From Nocardia panacis (lineage in GTDB: Bacteria; Actinomycetota; Actinomycetes; Mycobacteriales; Mycobacteriaceae), in the NCBI RefSeq assembly GCF_003598715.1, contig NZ_QZFU01000055.1, positions 124,001 to 188,000 on the forward strand: DNA of 64,000 nucleotides, read 5' to 3'. The translations under genes were made by a program, and so were the position numbers. A model generated the notes under the pieces. That model did not search any database. It was given only the letters and a program-made list of their open reading frames with translations, and was not told the DNA's origin. Shown here piece by piece: positions 29,083 to 36,975 of this stretch (position 1 is its first letter; each line of letters starts with the position of its first letter).

Positions 29083-29844
29083 ATGAACGATCTGATTGGC
29101 AAGAGCGCGCTGGTCTCCGGGGCCAGCCGGGGCATCGGCAAGGCGGTGGCGGCCGAACTGCTGCGCCGCGGCGCGAATGTGGTGATCACCGCGCGCAAAC
29201 CGGAACCGCTGGAGGAGGCCGCCGCGGACCTGCGGGCACTCGGCCATCGCGGCGAGGTCGTCGCCCTCGCGGGCAATTCCGGCGATGCGCAGAGCCGGGC
29301 CGACGCCGTCGAGCGGGCTGTTTCCGAGTTCGGCTCGCTGGACATTCTCATCAACAACACCGGCATCAACCCGGTCTACGGGCCGCTCATGGACGCCGAC
29401 CTGAGCGCGGTCCGCAAGATCTTCGACATCAACGTGGTCGCGGCCCTCGGCTATATCCAGGAGGCGCACAAGGCGTGGATGCGCGAGCACGGCGGCGCGG
29501 TGGTGAATGTCGCCAGCGTCACCGGGTTGCGCTCCACCGGGATGATCGCCGCCTACGGCGCGTCCAAGGCCGCGCTCATCCGGCTCACCGAGGAACTCGC
29601 CTGGGAACTCGGCCCGAACATCCGGGTCAACGCGGTCGCGCCCGGCGTGGTGAAGACAAAATTCGCCGACGCGCTCTACTCGGCCGACGAGGAGCGGGTG
29701 GCGGCGGGCTATCCGATGAAGCGGCTCGGCGTGCCCGAGGATGTGGCCGAACTGATCGGGTTCCTGGTCTCCGACTCGGCGCGCTGGATCACCGGGGAGA
29801 CGGTGCGCGTCGACGGCGGGTTGCTCGCCACGGGCGTCATCTGA
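29083..29844 (+). CDS. Short-chain dehydrogenase/reductase
   Basis: 253-aa classical SDR, NAD(P)H-dependent oxidoreductase or 3-oxoacyl reductase-like. Cofactor loop S-G-A-S-R-G-I-G (about 13-20), N-N-T-G (about 90), Ser in V-A-S-V-T-G, Tyr and Lys in Y-G-A-S-K (about 155-159), and the C-terminal V-D-G-G. An Arg after the second strand (T-A-R-K) suggests NADPH. The ATG at 29083 gives a normal N-terminus; a TTG at 29077 is the alternative. It begins the second inserted block relative to the mycobacterial backbone. Substrate unknown. Confidence 0.85.
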   Translation: MNDLIGKSALVSGASRGIGKAVAAELLRRGANVVITARKPEPLEEAAADLRALGHRGEVVALAGNSGDAQSRADAVERAVSEFGSLDILINNTGINPVYGPLMDADLSAVRKIFDINVVAALGYIQEAHKAWMREHGGAVVNVASVTGLRSTGMIAAYGASKAALIRLTEELAWELGPNIRVNAVAPGVVKTKFADALYSADEERVAAGYPMKRLGVPEDVAELIGFLVSDSARWITGETVRVDGGLLATGVI

Positions 29845-29850
29845 GCAGGC

Positions 29851-30804
29851 TCAGCGCCAGATCAGTGCCCCGAGGGTGTCGGCGTTGCGGTAGTGCAGGT
29901 ACTTCTGCACCAGGGCCGGATCGACGGCATCCTTCGCGGTGGCGATGGTGATCACCACGAAGGACTTCTGGCTGCCGTCCTTCCACTTGCCGGTGGTGAA
30001 GTTGTCCACGAAGGTGCCCTTGCGCAGGCTCAGATCCCGGTCGCTGAATTTGCCCATGGCGGCCGCGGCCTTGTCGGCGTCGGCCATGCCGAGGATGAAC
30101 TGGGTCAGCATGAGTCCACCGCCCTCGGCCTTGTAGACCAACTCGGCCGCGTAGGTGCAGCCGAGGGCGGTGAGTTTGCCCTGCTTCTCGATCGAGGCGC
30201 AGGTGTCGTGGTCGCGACCCGACACCCAGTCGGCGTGCAGGGCGATATCGGCGTATTTGAAATCCCAGTCCTTGCCGCCGTATTCGGCGTAGCCGAGTCT
30301 GGCGCCGGTCGGGGATTTGGGTGCGCCGGTGGGTCTGCCGAAGGTCGGTGTCGGCAGGTTCGTCGGCGGGAAGGTCGTTTCCGGGGGGAGGGTCGGGAAG
30401 GTGTCCTCGGCGGCGTTCGTGGATTCCTTGTCGCGGGTGACGTAGGCGACCGCGCCGATACCGAGGCCGAGGAGGACGACCAGGCCGAGCACCACGCCGA
30501 TGAATACGCCCGCGTTCGACTTGGGCGCAACGGGATTGGCTTGGTAGTACGGGTTGGACGGTTGGTAGGCCTGATTCGGTTGGTAGGCCGGGGGTTGCGG
30601 ATAGGCGGGCGGCTGCTGGTAGGGCGGCGGCGAAGGAAAGGGCTGCTGCACTGTGGGGCTCGATCTGGCGACCGAGGGTGGCGGCTGGGAAATCACGGTC
30701 GGCTGCGACTTGTCGAATGTCGGCGGGGTCGGATTCGCGGGGGGTATCGGTTGATCCCACCAGTTGGCGGGGTCTTGGGGTTGCGGTCCGTTGCCCTGCG
30801 TCAC
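29851..30804 (-). CDS. Membrane-anchored protein with Pro-rich cytosolic region
   Basis: 317-aa type II membrane protein of unknown function. An N-terminal region of about 95 residues is rich in Pro/Gln/Tyr (repeats of the type Q-P-P-A-Y). One transmembrane helix follows (about 101-122, A-G-V-F-I-G-V-V-L-G-L-V-V-L-L-G-L-G), then a Pro/Thr linker and a folded extracytoplasmic domain with two Cys (D-T-C-A-S, L-G-C-T-Y). The layout resembles many actinobacterial envelope proteins. GTG 30804 is preferred since GGAAGG lies 9 nt before; an in-frame ATG at 30828 has no ribosome binding site. Convergent with the SDR. Confidence 0.75.
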   Translation of the reverse strand: MTQGNGPQPQDPANWWDQPIPPANPTPPTFDKSQPTVISQPPPSVARSSPTVQQPFPSPPPYQQPPAYPQPPAYQPNQAYQPSNPYYQANPVAPKSNAGVFIGVVLGLVVLLGLGIGAVAYVTRDKESTNAAEDTFPTLPPETTFPPTNLPTPTFGRPTGAPKSPTGARLGYAEYGGKDWDFKYADIALHADWVSGRDHDTCASIEKQGKLTALGCTYAAELVYKAEGGGLMLTQFILGMADADKAAAAMGKFSDRDLSLRKGTFVDNFTTGKWKDGSQKSFVVITIATAKDAVDPALVQKYLHYRNADTLGALIWR

Positions 30805-30891
30805 CTTGTCATCCCTTCCGCCATTCATCGGACCACACGCTACCGGGCCGGTAACGGTGCCATAGGCTCGCCCGGACCGAGGGAGGACGCG

Positions 30892-31965
30892 ATGCGCGCG
30901 CAGGTGCTTGTCGTCGGGCTCGGCCCTGCCGGACGGGCGCTGGCGCACCGGTGTCGGACCCGCGGCCTCGCTGTTGTCGCGGTGGACCCGCGTCCGGATC
31001 GACCGTGGACCGCGACGTACGCCGCGTGGCGCGACGAACTGCCCGAATGGCTCGATCCGGGTGCCGTCGCCGCGACCGTCGAGGCGCCGGTGGCGTGGGC
31101 GCGGCGGGAATTCCGAATCGACCGGCCGTATTCGGTGCTCGATTCCGGGCGGCTGCGGGACTCGCTGAGTTTGGCGGGTGCGGAGATCGTCGCGGACCGG
31201 GCCGTTCGGCTGACGCGACGTGCGGTCACTCTCGCCTCGGGGCGACGACTCACCGCCGACCGGGTGATAGATGCTCGCGGTATCCCGCGTTCGCCCCGCC
31301 GGGCCGAGCAGACCGCCTACGGCGTCCTCGTCGAAGGAAGCGTCTGCGAACCATTTTTCATGGATTGGCGACCGGACAACGGCGCCGATCCCGAGGCGCC
31401 GCCCTCGTTCCTCTACGCCGTTCCGCTCGCCGCGGGGACCATGCTGCTGGAGGAGACGTGCCTCGCCGGACGTCCCGCGCTGAGCCATTCGGTGCTGCGC
31501 GAGCGGTTGATACGCCGATTGCGGTCCCGTGCAATACCTTTCACCGAGGAGGTGGTGGAGCGAGTTCGTTTTCCGGTGCAGGGTGCACGACCCGCGCGGC
31601 ATGCGTTCGGCGCGGCGGGCGGATTCACCCATCCCGCGACCGGATACAGCGTCGCCGCGACCCTTTGCGCCGCCGATGCCGTCGCGGCGGGCGACTCCCC
31701 CGCTTCGCTTTCCGCCCGCGCGGTCCACGCGCTGCGAATCGCCGGACTGCGTACGCTGCTCACCCTGCCACCCGCCGATATTCCGCTGTTCTTCGAGTTG
31801 TTCTTCGAGCTTCCCGCCGAACAGCAGCGGGCGTATCTTTCGGGGCGCTCCGATCTACCGGGTACGGCCGCCGCCATGCGGGCGCTTTTCGCCGCCGCGC
31901 CCGCGCGGGTGCGGCGCGTCATGGCGCATTCGCTCGCGCCGGAGAATGGGTTCGGCCATGATTGA
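30892..31965 (+). CDS. Lycopene cyclase-like FAD-dependent protein (CrtL type)
   Basis: 357-aa flavoprotein resembling the plant/cyanobacterial CrtL lycopene beta-cyclase family, which closes the ends of lycopene without net redox. Seen: an N-terminal dinucleotide motif V-V-G-L-G-P-A-G-R-A, the F-M-D-W-R segment (about 159) and a G-Y-S-V-A-A-T-L segment (about 258), both CrtL signatures. ATG 30892 follows GGGAGG at 5 nt. No phytoene synthase or desaturase is in the window, so the pathway must be elsewhere or the substrate may differ. Ku starts 3 bp after the stop. Confidence 0.78.
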   Translation: MRAQVLVVGLGPAGRALAHRCRTRGLAVVAVDPRPDRPWTATYAAWRDELPEWLDPGAVAATVEAPVAWARREFRIDRPYSVLDSGRLRDSLSLAGAEIVADRAVRLTRRAVTLASGRRLTADRVIDARGIPRSPRRAEQTAYGVLVEGSVCEPFFMDWRPDNGADPEAPPSFLYAVPLAAGTMLLEETCLAGRPALSHSVLRERLIRRLRSRAIPFTEEVVERVRFPVQGARPARHAFGAAGGFTHPATGYSVAATLCAADAVAAGDSPASLSARAVHALRIAGLRTLLTLPPADIPLFFELFFELPAEQQRAYLSGRSDLPGTAAAMRALFAAAPARVRRVMAHSLAPENGFGHD

Positions 31966-31968
31966 GCA

Positions 31969-32862
31969 ATGGCACGAGCTATTTGGAAGGGCTCGATTGC
32001 GTTCGGGCTGGTCAATGTCCCGGTCAAGGTCTACACCGCGACCGAGGATCACGATATTCGCTTCCATCAGGTGCATGCCAAGGACGGCGGTCGCATCAAA
32101 TACGACAGGGTGTGCGCGGTCTGCGGAAACTCCGTGCAGTACGCCGATATCGATCGCGCCTACGAATCCCCCGAGGGCGACAAGGTCGTATTGACCGAGG
32201 AGGATTTCGCGAAACTGCCCGCCGCGGAAAAGCACGAGATCCCGGTCCTGCAGTTCGTGCCGTCGGATCAAATAGATCCCATCCTCTACGACCGCAGCTA
32301 CTATTTGGAGCCCGATTCCAGTACACCGAAAGCGTATGTGTTGCTGGCGAAGACGCTCGAACACATCGATCGCACCGCGCTGGTGCACTTCACGCTGCGG
32401 CAGAAGACGCGGCTGGCGGCGCTGCGGGTGCGCGAGGGGATGCTCGTGCTGCAGACGCTGCTGTGGCCCGACGAGGTGCGCTCGGTGGAATTCGACTCGC
32501 TGGTGGATGTGGCCGAACCGCGCCCGCAGGAGATCTCCATGGCCGAGACGCTGGTGGCGACCATGTCCGATGATTTCGACCCGAGCCTCTACACCGACGA
32601 GTATCAGATCGAACTCCAGAAGGTGTTGGACGAGGCGATCGCCAGTGGCACCGGGAAGGTGACACCGCGCGCCGAGGTCGCGCCCGCCGGACTCGATGCC
32701 GAGGTGGTCGATCTGGTGGCGGCGCTGCAGCGCAGTCTGGAGGCGAGTGGTCGCCGGGCCGCCGCAGGCGAGTCCGCGGCGAAGCCCGCCGCGAAGAAGG
32801 CGGCCAAGAAGGCCGCTCCGAAGAAGGCGGTCAAGAAGCCTGCGGCGCGCAAGGGCGCCTGA
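31969..32862 (+). CDS. ku: Non-homologous end-joining protein Ku
   Basis: 297-aa bacterial Ku, a homodimeric ring that binds double-strand DNA ends and recruits LigD. The core is complete: M-A-R-A-I-W-K-G-S-I-A-F-G-L-V-N-V-P-V start, the H-F-T-L-R-Q-K-T-R-L bridge region and the C-terminal helices to about residue 255. The last about 40 residues are a Lys/Ala-rich tail (A-K-K-A-A-K-K-A-A-P-K-K), a DNA-binding extension known in actinobacterial Ku. ATG 31969 is 3 bp after the lycopene cyclase stop. ligD is not in the window. Confidence 0.95.
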   Translation: MARAIWKGSIAFGLVNVPVKVYTATEDHDIRFHQVHAKDGGRIKYDRVCAVCGNSVQYADIDRAYESPEGDKVVLTEEDFAKLPAAEKHEIPVLQFVPSDQIDPILYDRSYYLEPDSSTPKAYVLLAKTLEHIDRTALVHFTLRQKTRLAALRVREGMLVLQTLLWPDEVRSVEFDSLVDVAEPRPQEISMAETLVATMSDDFDPSLYTDEYQIELQKVLDEAIASGTGKVTPRAEVAPAGLDAEVVDLVAALQRSLEASGRRAAAGESAAKPAAKKAAKKAAPKKAVKKPAARKGA

Positions 32863-32914
32863 CCGGGTCGCACCAGATTCTTTTGTCCTCTATGTCCCAT
32901 TCCTTCGGTTCTTG

Positions 32915-32931
32915 TACTACATTTGGTAGTA
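32915..32931 (+). promoter_or_regulatory. Palindrome TACTACATTTGGTAGTA before the Fo cassette
   Basis: Perfect TACTAC/GTAGTA inverted repeat, 38 bp before the first cassette gene. It resembles operators of the BlaI/MecI/CopY winged-helix repressors (TACTACA..TGTAGTA half-sites) with a one-base longer centre. The likely operator/promoter of the Fo genes. Confidence 0.55.
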
Positions 32932-32968
32932 GGCGCGGGAGCGTCAACTCATCGCCGAGGGAGGGCAG

Positions 32969-33319
32969 ATGTCGATCAACGTCGATCGCCGCCCGATCAT
33001 CGCCTGTGCCGCAGCGGGACTCGTGGTTCTCGCCGTGGCCGGGGGGCTGGATCGGATACTTCTAGGGACATTCGTCTGCGTCGGACTCGCCTTGGGGCTG
33101 GTCAACGCCTGGCTCACCCGGATCGGGGTGGCCCGCGCAACCGGTTCCGGCACTGGATATTTGGCGGCACTGTCGAATCTTCGACTGCTCGTCGTCACCG
33201 TGGTCGCGCTAGCCGTCGGGGTGCTAGCACGACCGGACGGGTTGGGAATCCTCTTCGGACTCATGGCATTCCAGCTCGCCGCCGCCGCGTGGACCACCGC
33301 TTCGAGGGCCACCGGATGA
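32969..33319 (+). CDS. AtpI-like membrane protein of Fo cassette
   Basis: 116-aa integral membrane protein with about four hydrophobic helices and a short basic loop. Its place as first gene before subunit a, and its size, match AtpI/Rv1303-type proteins that help assemble the c-ring. Direct sequence similarity is weak, so the call rests mainly on position. ATG 32969 follows GAGGGAGGG. The stop overlaps the start of subunit a (ATGA). Confidence 0.65.
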   Translation: MSINVDRRPIIACAAAGLVVLAVAGGLDRILLGTFVCVGLALGLVNAWLTRIGVARATGSGTGYLAALSNLRLLVVTVVALAVGVLARPDGLGILFGLMAFQLAAAAWTTASRATG

Positions 33320-34038
33320 CGAAAATCGAAGTGGGACACCATGAAATCGCGCGTCTATGGGGAATGGAATTTCATGTCGACACCATCGCGGCCACCGCCG
33401 TCGCGGCGGTCGCCGTACTCGCGCTGGCCTTTCTGCTGCGCCTGCGGCTGACCTCCGGCGTCCCCAACGGGGTGCAGTTGTTCTTCGAGACCGTGACCGT
33501 GCAAATGCGCGGTCAGGTGGAAAGCGCTGTGGGACTGCGCATCGCGCCCTTCGTCCTACCGCTGGCGGTCACGCTGTTCGTGTTCGTCCTGCTGTCGAAC
33601 TGGCTGTCGGTGCTGCCCGTGCAGTACGGCGGCGGCGAGTTGATCGCACCGCCGGCGGCGGATGTCAACTTCACCTACGCACTGGCACTGTTCGTCTTCG
33701 TCGGCTACCAGGTCGCCGGCATGGCGCGGCGCGGACCGCTCGGACATGTCAAGCAGGTGCTCAAAGGGCATATGGGGTGGGGACCGATGGTGCTCATCAA
33801 TGTCATCGAGGAGTTGGCCAAACCGCTCTCGCTGGCGCTGCGGCTGTTCGGGAATATGTTCGCGGGCGGCGTGATGATCTCGGTGATCGCCCTGCTGCCC
33901 GCCTGGCTCAGCTGGGGCCCCAATGCCGCCTGGAAACTGTTCGACCTGTTCGTCGGGCTGATCCAAGCATTCATCTTCGCGCTGCTGACCGTCCTGTATT
34001 TCGGCCAGGCCACCGCGTCCGAACACGAGAACCACTGA
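33316..34038 (+). CDS. atpB: ATP synthase Fo subunit a (second-copy type)
   Basis: 240-aa proton-channel subunit. The essential Arg176 is in L-S-L-A-L-R-L-F-G-N-M-F, and the last helix contains G-L-I-Q-A-F-I-F-A-L-L-T-V-L-Y-F-G; about five to six helices. The protein begins with E-V-G-H-H and is shorter at the N-terminus than many subunits a. ATG 33316 overlaps the AtpI-like stop. All proton-path residues that I can recognise are present, so a working channel is plausible. No F1 genes follow this cassette. Confidence 0.92.
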   Translation: MTKIEVGHHEIARLWGMEFHVDTIAATAVAAVAVLALAFLLRLRLTSGVPNGVQLFFETVTVQMRGQVESAVGLRIAPFVLPLAVTLFVFVLLSNWLSVLPVQYGGGELIAPPAADVNFTYALALFVFVGYQVAGMARRGPLGHVKQVLKGHMGWGPMVLINVIEELAKPLSLALRLFGNMFAGGVMISVIALLPAWLSWGPNAAWKLFDLFVGLIQAFIFALLTVLYFGQATASEHENH

Positions 34039-34067
34039 GCTTCAACTTCAAAGAGGAAGGAAAACCC

Positions 34068-34328
34068 ATGGCAGCGGTGACCCACGAGACGATCGTCCAA
34101 GCGGCGGCACTGGTCGCGGGCGGACTCATGATGGTCGGCGGCGCGATCGGCGCGGGCTACGGCAATGGCATGGCGGGATCGGCGCTCATCAACGGCATTT
34201 CCCGGCAGCCGGAGGCCGAAGGCAAGCTGCGCGGCAACTATCTCATGGCGGTCAGCCTGGTCGACGCCGTGTATTTCATCAACCTGACCTTCATGGCACT
34301 GTTCGCGTTCGCGACGCCCGGCAAGTGA
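34068..34328 (+). CDS. atpE: ATP synthase Fo subunit c, with Asp carboxylate
   Basis: 86-aa proteolipid of two helices joined by the polar loop S-R-Q-P-E-A-E-G-K. The ion-binding carboxylate is Asp66 (V-S-L-V-D-A-V-Y-F-I-N), where mycobacterial c has Glu61. The first-helix acid of M. tuberculosis c (Asp28) is Asn33 here (G-Y-G-N-G-M-A-G). The remainder, including I-N-L-T-F-M-A-L-F-A-F-A-T-P, is close to the mycobacterial protein. The strong GAGGAAGGAAAA ribosome binding site before ATG 34068 fits high copy number. These changes touch the bedaquiline-binding region. Confidence 0.93.
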   Translation: MAAVTHETIVQAAALVAGGLMMVGGAIGAGYGNGMAGSALINGISRQPEAEGKLRGNYLMAVSLVDAVYFINLTFMALFAFATPGK

Positions 34329-34786
34329 ACGCCATGACCGAACATCGAGCGGGACAGAACTTTCTGCTGCCCGACGGCACCTTCTTCGTCGAACTGGCGA
34401 TCTTCCTGATCGTCTTCGGCGTCATCCGGATCTGGGTGGTGCCACCCGTCCGGGAGGTGCTGGCGCAGCGCGCAGCACGCGTCGCGCAGACCACCGCGAA
34501 TCAGGCACGGGCACAGTCGATTTCCGCCGAGGCCGCACATCGATACCGCAGCGCGGTCACGGCGGCGGGGGCCGAGGCGGCGCGGATGTGCGCACAGGCG
34601 AGAAAGGAAGGACAAGCGTTGGTGCACGCGACGCGCGAGGAACAACAGCGCCGAACCGATGCTATGGTCGCCGATGCCACCGCGCGACTGCGCACCGACG
34701 CCGCCGAATCGGCGCTCCGATTCGGCGCGCACCTCGATCCGCTGGCAGGCAGGCTGGCCGATCGCGTACTCGGAGGACGACGATGA
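34325..34786 (+). CDS. atpF: ATP synthase Fo subunit b
   Basis: 153 aa: one N-terminal transmembrane helix (about 20-38, F-F-V-E-L-A-I-F-L-I-V-F-G-V-I) followed by V-V-P-P-V-R-E-V-L-A-Q-R and a long Ala/Gln/Glu coiled coil, the peripheral-stalk b pattern. The GTG at 34325 overlaps the atpE stop (GTGA); ATG 34334 is the alternative. The end overlaps the next b-like gene (ATGA). The ending A-D-R-V-L-G-G-R-R is typical of b subunits. Confidence 0.88.
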   Translation: MNAMTEHRAGQNFLLPDGTFFVELAIFLIVFGVIRIWVVPPVREVLAQRAARVAQTTANQARAQSISAEAAHRYRSAVTAAGAEAARMCAQARKEGQALVHATREEQQRRTDAMVADATARLRTDAAESALRFGAHLDPLAGRLADRVLGGRR

Positions 34787-35313
34787 CCGACGACCGCAGC
34801 GGACTCTACGACATCACCTGGGACTGGCCGGTTTTCCTCAGCCAGCTGTTCGGATTCGCCGTCATCGTCGGGGTGCTCGCGAAGTGGGTCCTCCCGCCCG
34901 TGCGAACCGCCATGCGGCGCGCGCAGGACACCATCGACACCCAAATGGCCGACAGCGCAAAGGCTTCGGTCGACCTCGCGGCCGCCGAACGCGCCTTCGC
35001 CGCGGCCGTGCACGCGGCCGAGGCCGAGGTCGCTCGCATCCACCGCGAGGCCCGCGAGGACGCCGAGGGCATCCTCGCCGGTCTGCGGGAGACCGCGGCG
35101 ACCGAGACCATCCGGGTGCGGCGTGCGGGTCTGCGGAACCTGTCGCGGACTCGCGACCGGCTCGAGGCCGAACTCGCGGGCGATCTGACCACGGCGGTCC
35201 TGGACCGCACCGAGTCGATCCTGCGGGAACGCCTCGAATCGCCCGAGGCCAAGGCCGAGAGTATCGATCTATTCCTCGCCGAACTGGCCGACGGTCTCGC
35301 CGAGGAGGCGTAG
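34783..35313 (+). CDS. ATP synthase Fo subunit b' (no delta domain)
   Basis: 176 aa: an N-terminal helix (about 14-34, W-P-V-F-L-S-Q-L-F-G-F-A-V-I-V-G-V-L) and W-V-L-P-P-V-R-T-A-M-R-R, then a long coiled coil. In mycobacteria the second b-like gene encodes a b-delta fusion of about 445 aa; this protein stops after the stalk and lacks the F1-binding delta domain. It is the last gene of the cassette: a convergent, unrelated peptidase follows 3 bp later, so alpha, gamma, beta and epsilon are missing. Confidence 0.85.
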   Translation: MTDDRSGLYDITWDWPVFLSQLFGFAVIVGVLAKWVLPPVRTAMRRAQDTIDTQMADSAKASVDLAAAERAFAAAVHAAEAEVARIHREAREDAEGILAGLRETAATETIRVRRAGLRNLSRTRDRLEAELAGDLTTAVLDRTESILRERLESPEAKAESIDLFLAELADGLAEEA

Positions 35314-35316
35314 CGC

Positions 35317-36804
35317 TCAGCCCGCCGCGCAGGTCATATCGGCTTCCGGGAGGACGCCGGTGCGCAGATAGCCTGCGGCCACCGCACGCGCGCACGCGCT
35401 CTTGTCCAGTACGCCGTGCGCCACCTTGTCCGGCATGGTGACCAATCGGGAACCGGTCATCATGCCGTGCAGGGCGATTCCCTCCTCGTAGGCGGTTCGG
35501 GTGTCCATGACCGACTGCAGGATCAGCGAGGGCAGCGCGTTGCCGATGACGGTGGGCGGTTCCACCGGAGCGGGCCAGAACGCGCAGACGCTGGGGTGAT
35601 TGGCGTAGGAGCCGAAGAGGGGTTCGGTGGCGCGACTGGCCTCGAGATTGCGCCAATACCAGTCCGGGTCGCGCGGGGCGGGCGCGTCGCCGCACTGGAT
35701 CATCATCTCCACGGCGCTATCGGAACCCGGACCCCACTCATCGCGCAGGGTCTGCTCCAGTTCGCTGTCCGGGGCCTGCGCCCGGCCCTCGGCCGCGTCG
35801 AGGAGTTGGCGCAGCTGAACCGCCAACGACACGTAGCCCTGGCTCCCCGCGACCCCCTCGAACAGGATCAGCGGCAATTCGTGCGCTTCGACTCGCTGCG
35901 CGCCGACGGTGATGGGTTCGCGCGCGGACCGCCGCAGCAGTTCGGTGATCTTGGCGCGCACCGCCGAAGCCGTGGCGCCCAAGTGATATTCGCCGTCCCG
36001 CGCCGCCACCCACCCGGCCCAGACATCGAAGGCGACCTCATTGGGTTTGCCCATCTGCTGGATCATGCCGACGGAATAGCGGACCGGATCGATGGCGCTG
36101 TCGAGTACCAGGCGGTCGATGCGGTCCGGAAACATCTGCGCGAAAACGGATCCCAGATAGGTGCCGTAGGAGGTGCCGATATAGCTGATCCGCTGTTCGC
36201 CGAGCACCGCGCGAATCAGATCCATATCGCGCGCGGTATTGCGGGTGGTGATGTAGCGGTAGGCATCGCCGGTCTCGCGACAGCGCGCTGCCAGATCCGC
36301 GTGCAGCGCGAGGGTTTTCTCGAAACCCGCCCGGTCGAGTCCCGCCGCCCGCAGTCCCGAGGGCGTCGGCCAATCGCAGTGCATCGGGGTGGAACGACCG
36401 ATCCCTCGGGGATCCATTCCGATCAGGTCGTAGCGCTCACGCAAACCGCCCGACTGTATTTCGTCCTCGAGCAGGGCGGTATCGAGTCCGGACGCGCCGG
36501 GACCGCCGGGATTGGAGATCAGCACGCCGTGCCGCCGCGCCGAATCCGCGGCGCGGGCGCGCGAGATCGCGACCGTGATCGTGCGTCCCTGCGGCTCGGC
36601 GTAATTCAGCGGAACGGTGACATCGGCGCACTCCGCGCCCGCCGCGTCCAACTTCTCGTCCCCGCACGGCTGCCACCGCAACTGCTGGCGCTGCAACCGC
36701 TCCAGACCGTTGACCTCGGCCGCCGAACCGCACCCGGCCACCGATCCCGCGAGAATCAGCGCCGCGCCCAGCCCCGCCCACCGTCGAAAAACGTCTCGTC
36801 CCAC
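35317..36804 (-). CDS. Lipoprotein alpha/beta-hydrolase peptidase (TAP/Hip1-like)
   Basis: 495-aa exported serine peptidase of the tripeptidyl-aminopeptidase-like family (S33). A signal peptide with a lipobox S-V-A-G-C25 indicates a lipid-anchored protein. Catalytic Ser212 (G-T-S-Y-G), Asp434 (V-M-D-T-R-T) and His463 (V-A-H-G-V), with the oxyanion strand S-N-P-G-G-P-G. The C-terminal TAP domain (from about 395) carries several Cys. Similar to mycobacterial CaeA/Hip1. GTG 36804 with GAGGAA ribosome binding site. It trims peptides or modifies the envelope; the substrate is unknown. Confidence 0.9.
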   Translation of the reverse strand: MGRDVFRRWAGLGAALILAGSVAGCGSAAEVNGLERLQRQQLRWQPCGDEKLDAAGAECADVTVPLNYAEPQGRTITVAISRARAADSARRHGVLISNPGGPGASGLDTALLEDEIQSGGLRERYDLIGMDPRGIGRSTPMHCDWPTPSGLRAAGLDRAGFEKTLALHADLAARCRETGDAYRYITTRNTARDMDLIRAVLGEQRISYIGTSYGTYLGSVFAQMFPDRIDRLVLDSAIDPVRYSVGMIQQMGKPNEVAFDVWAGWVAARDGEYHLGATASAVRAKITELLRRSAREPITVGAQRVEAHELPLILFEGVAGSQGYVSLAVQLRQLLDAAEGRAQAPDSELEQTLRDEWGPGSDSAVEMMIQCGDAPAPRDPDWYWRNLEASRATEPLFGSYANHPSVCAFWPAPVEPPTVIGNALPSLILQSVMDTRTAYEEGIALHGMMTGSRLVTMPDKVAHGVLDKSACARAVAAGYLRTGVLPEADMTCAAG

Positions 36805-36940
36805 CGGATTCCTCTTCGCTCGCCCGTGCGATCAACCCTAGAATCCCGACGAATCGGACACATCCTTCGAACGCCTACCCCCGCGACGACCTCCGACGTA
36901 CCCCCGCTACCCACTTTCGGCCATCGGTGGACAGACGTGG

Positions 36941-36970
36941 CGCGCCGAGTGCCCTGGGGCACTCGGCGCG
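36941..36970 (-). terminator. Hairpin terminator after metQ-like gene
   Basis: Perfect 13-bp stem (CGCGCCGAGTGCC / GGCACTCGGCGCG) with a CTGG loop, 6 bp downstream of the stop at 36976 on the reverse strand. Confidence 0.8.
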
Positions 36971-36975
36971 GGCGG

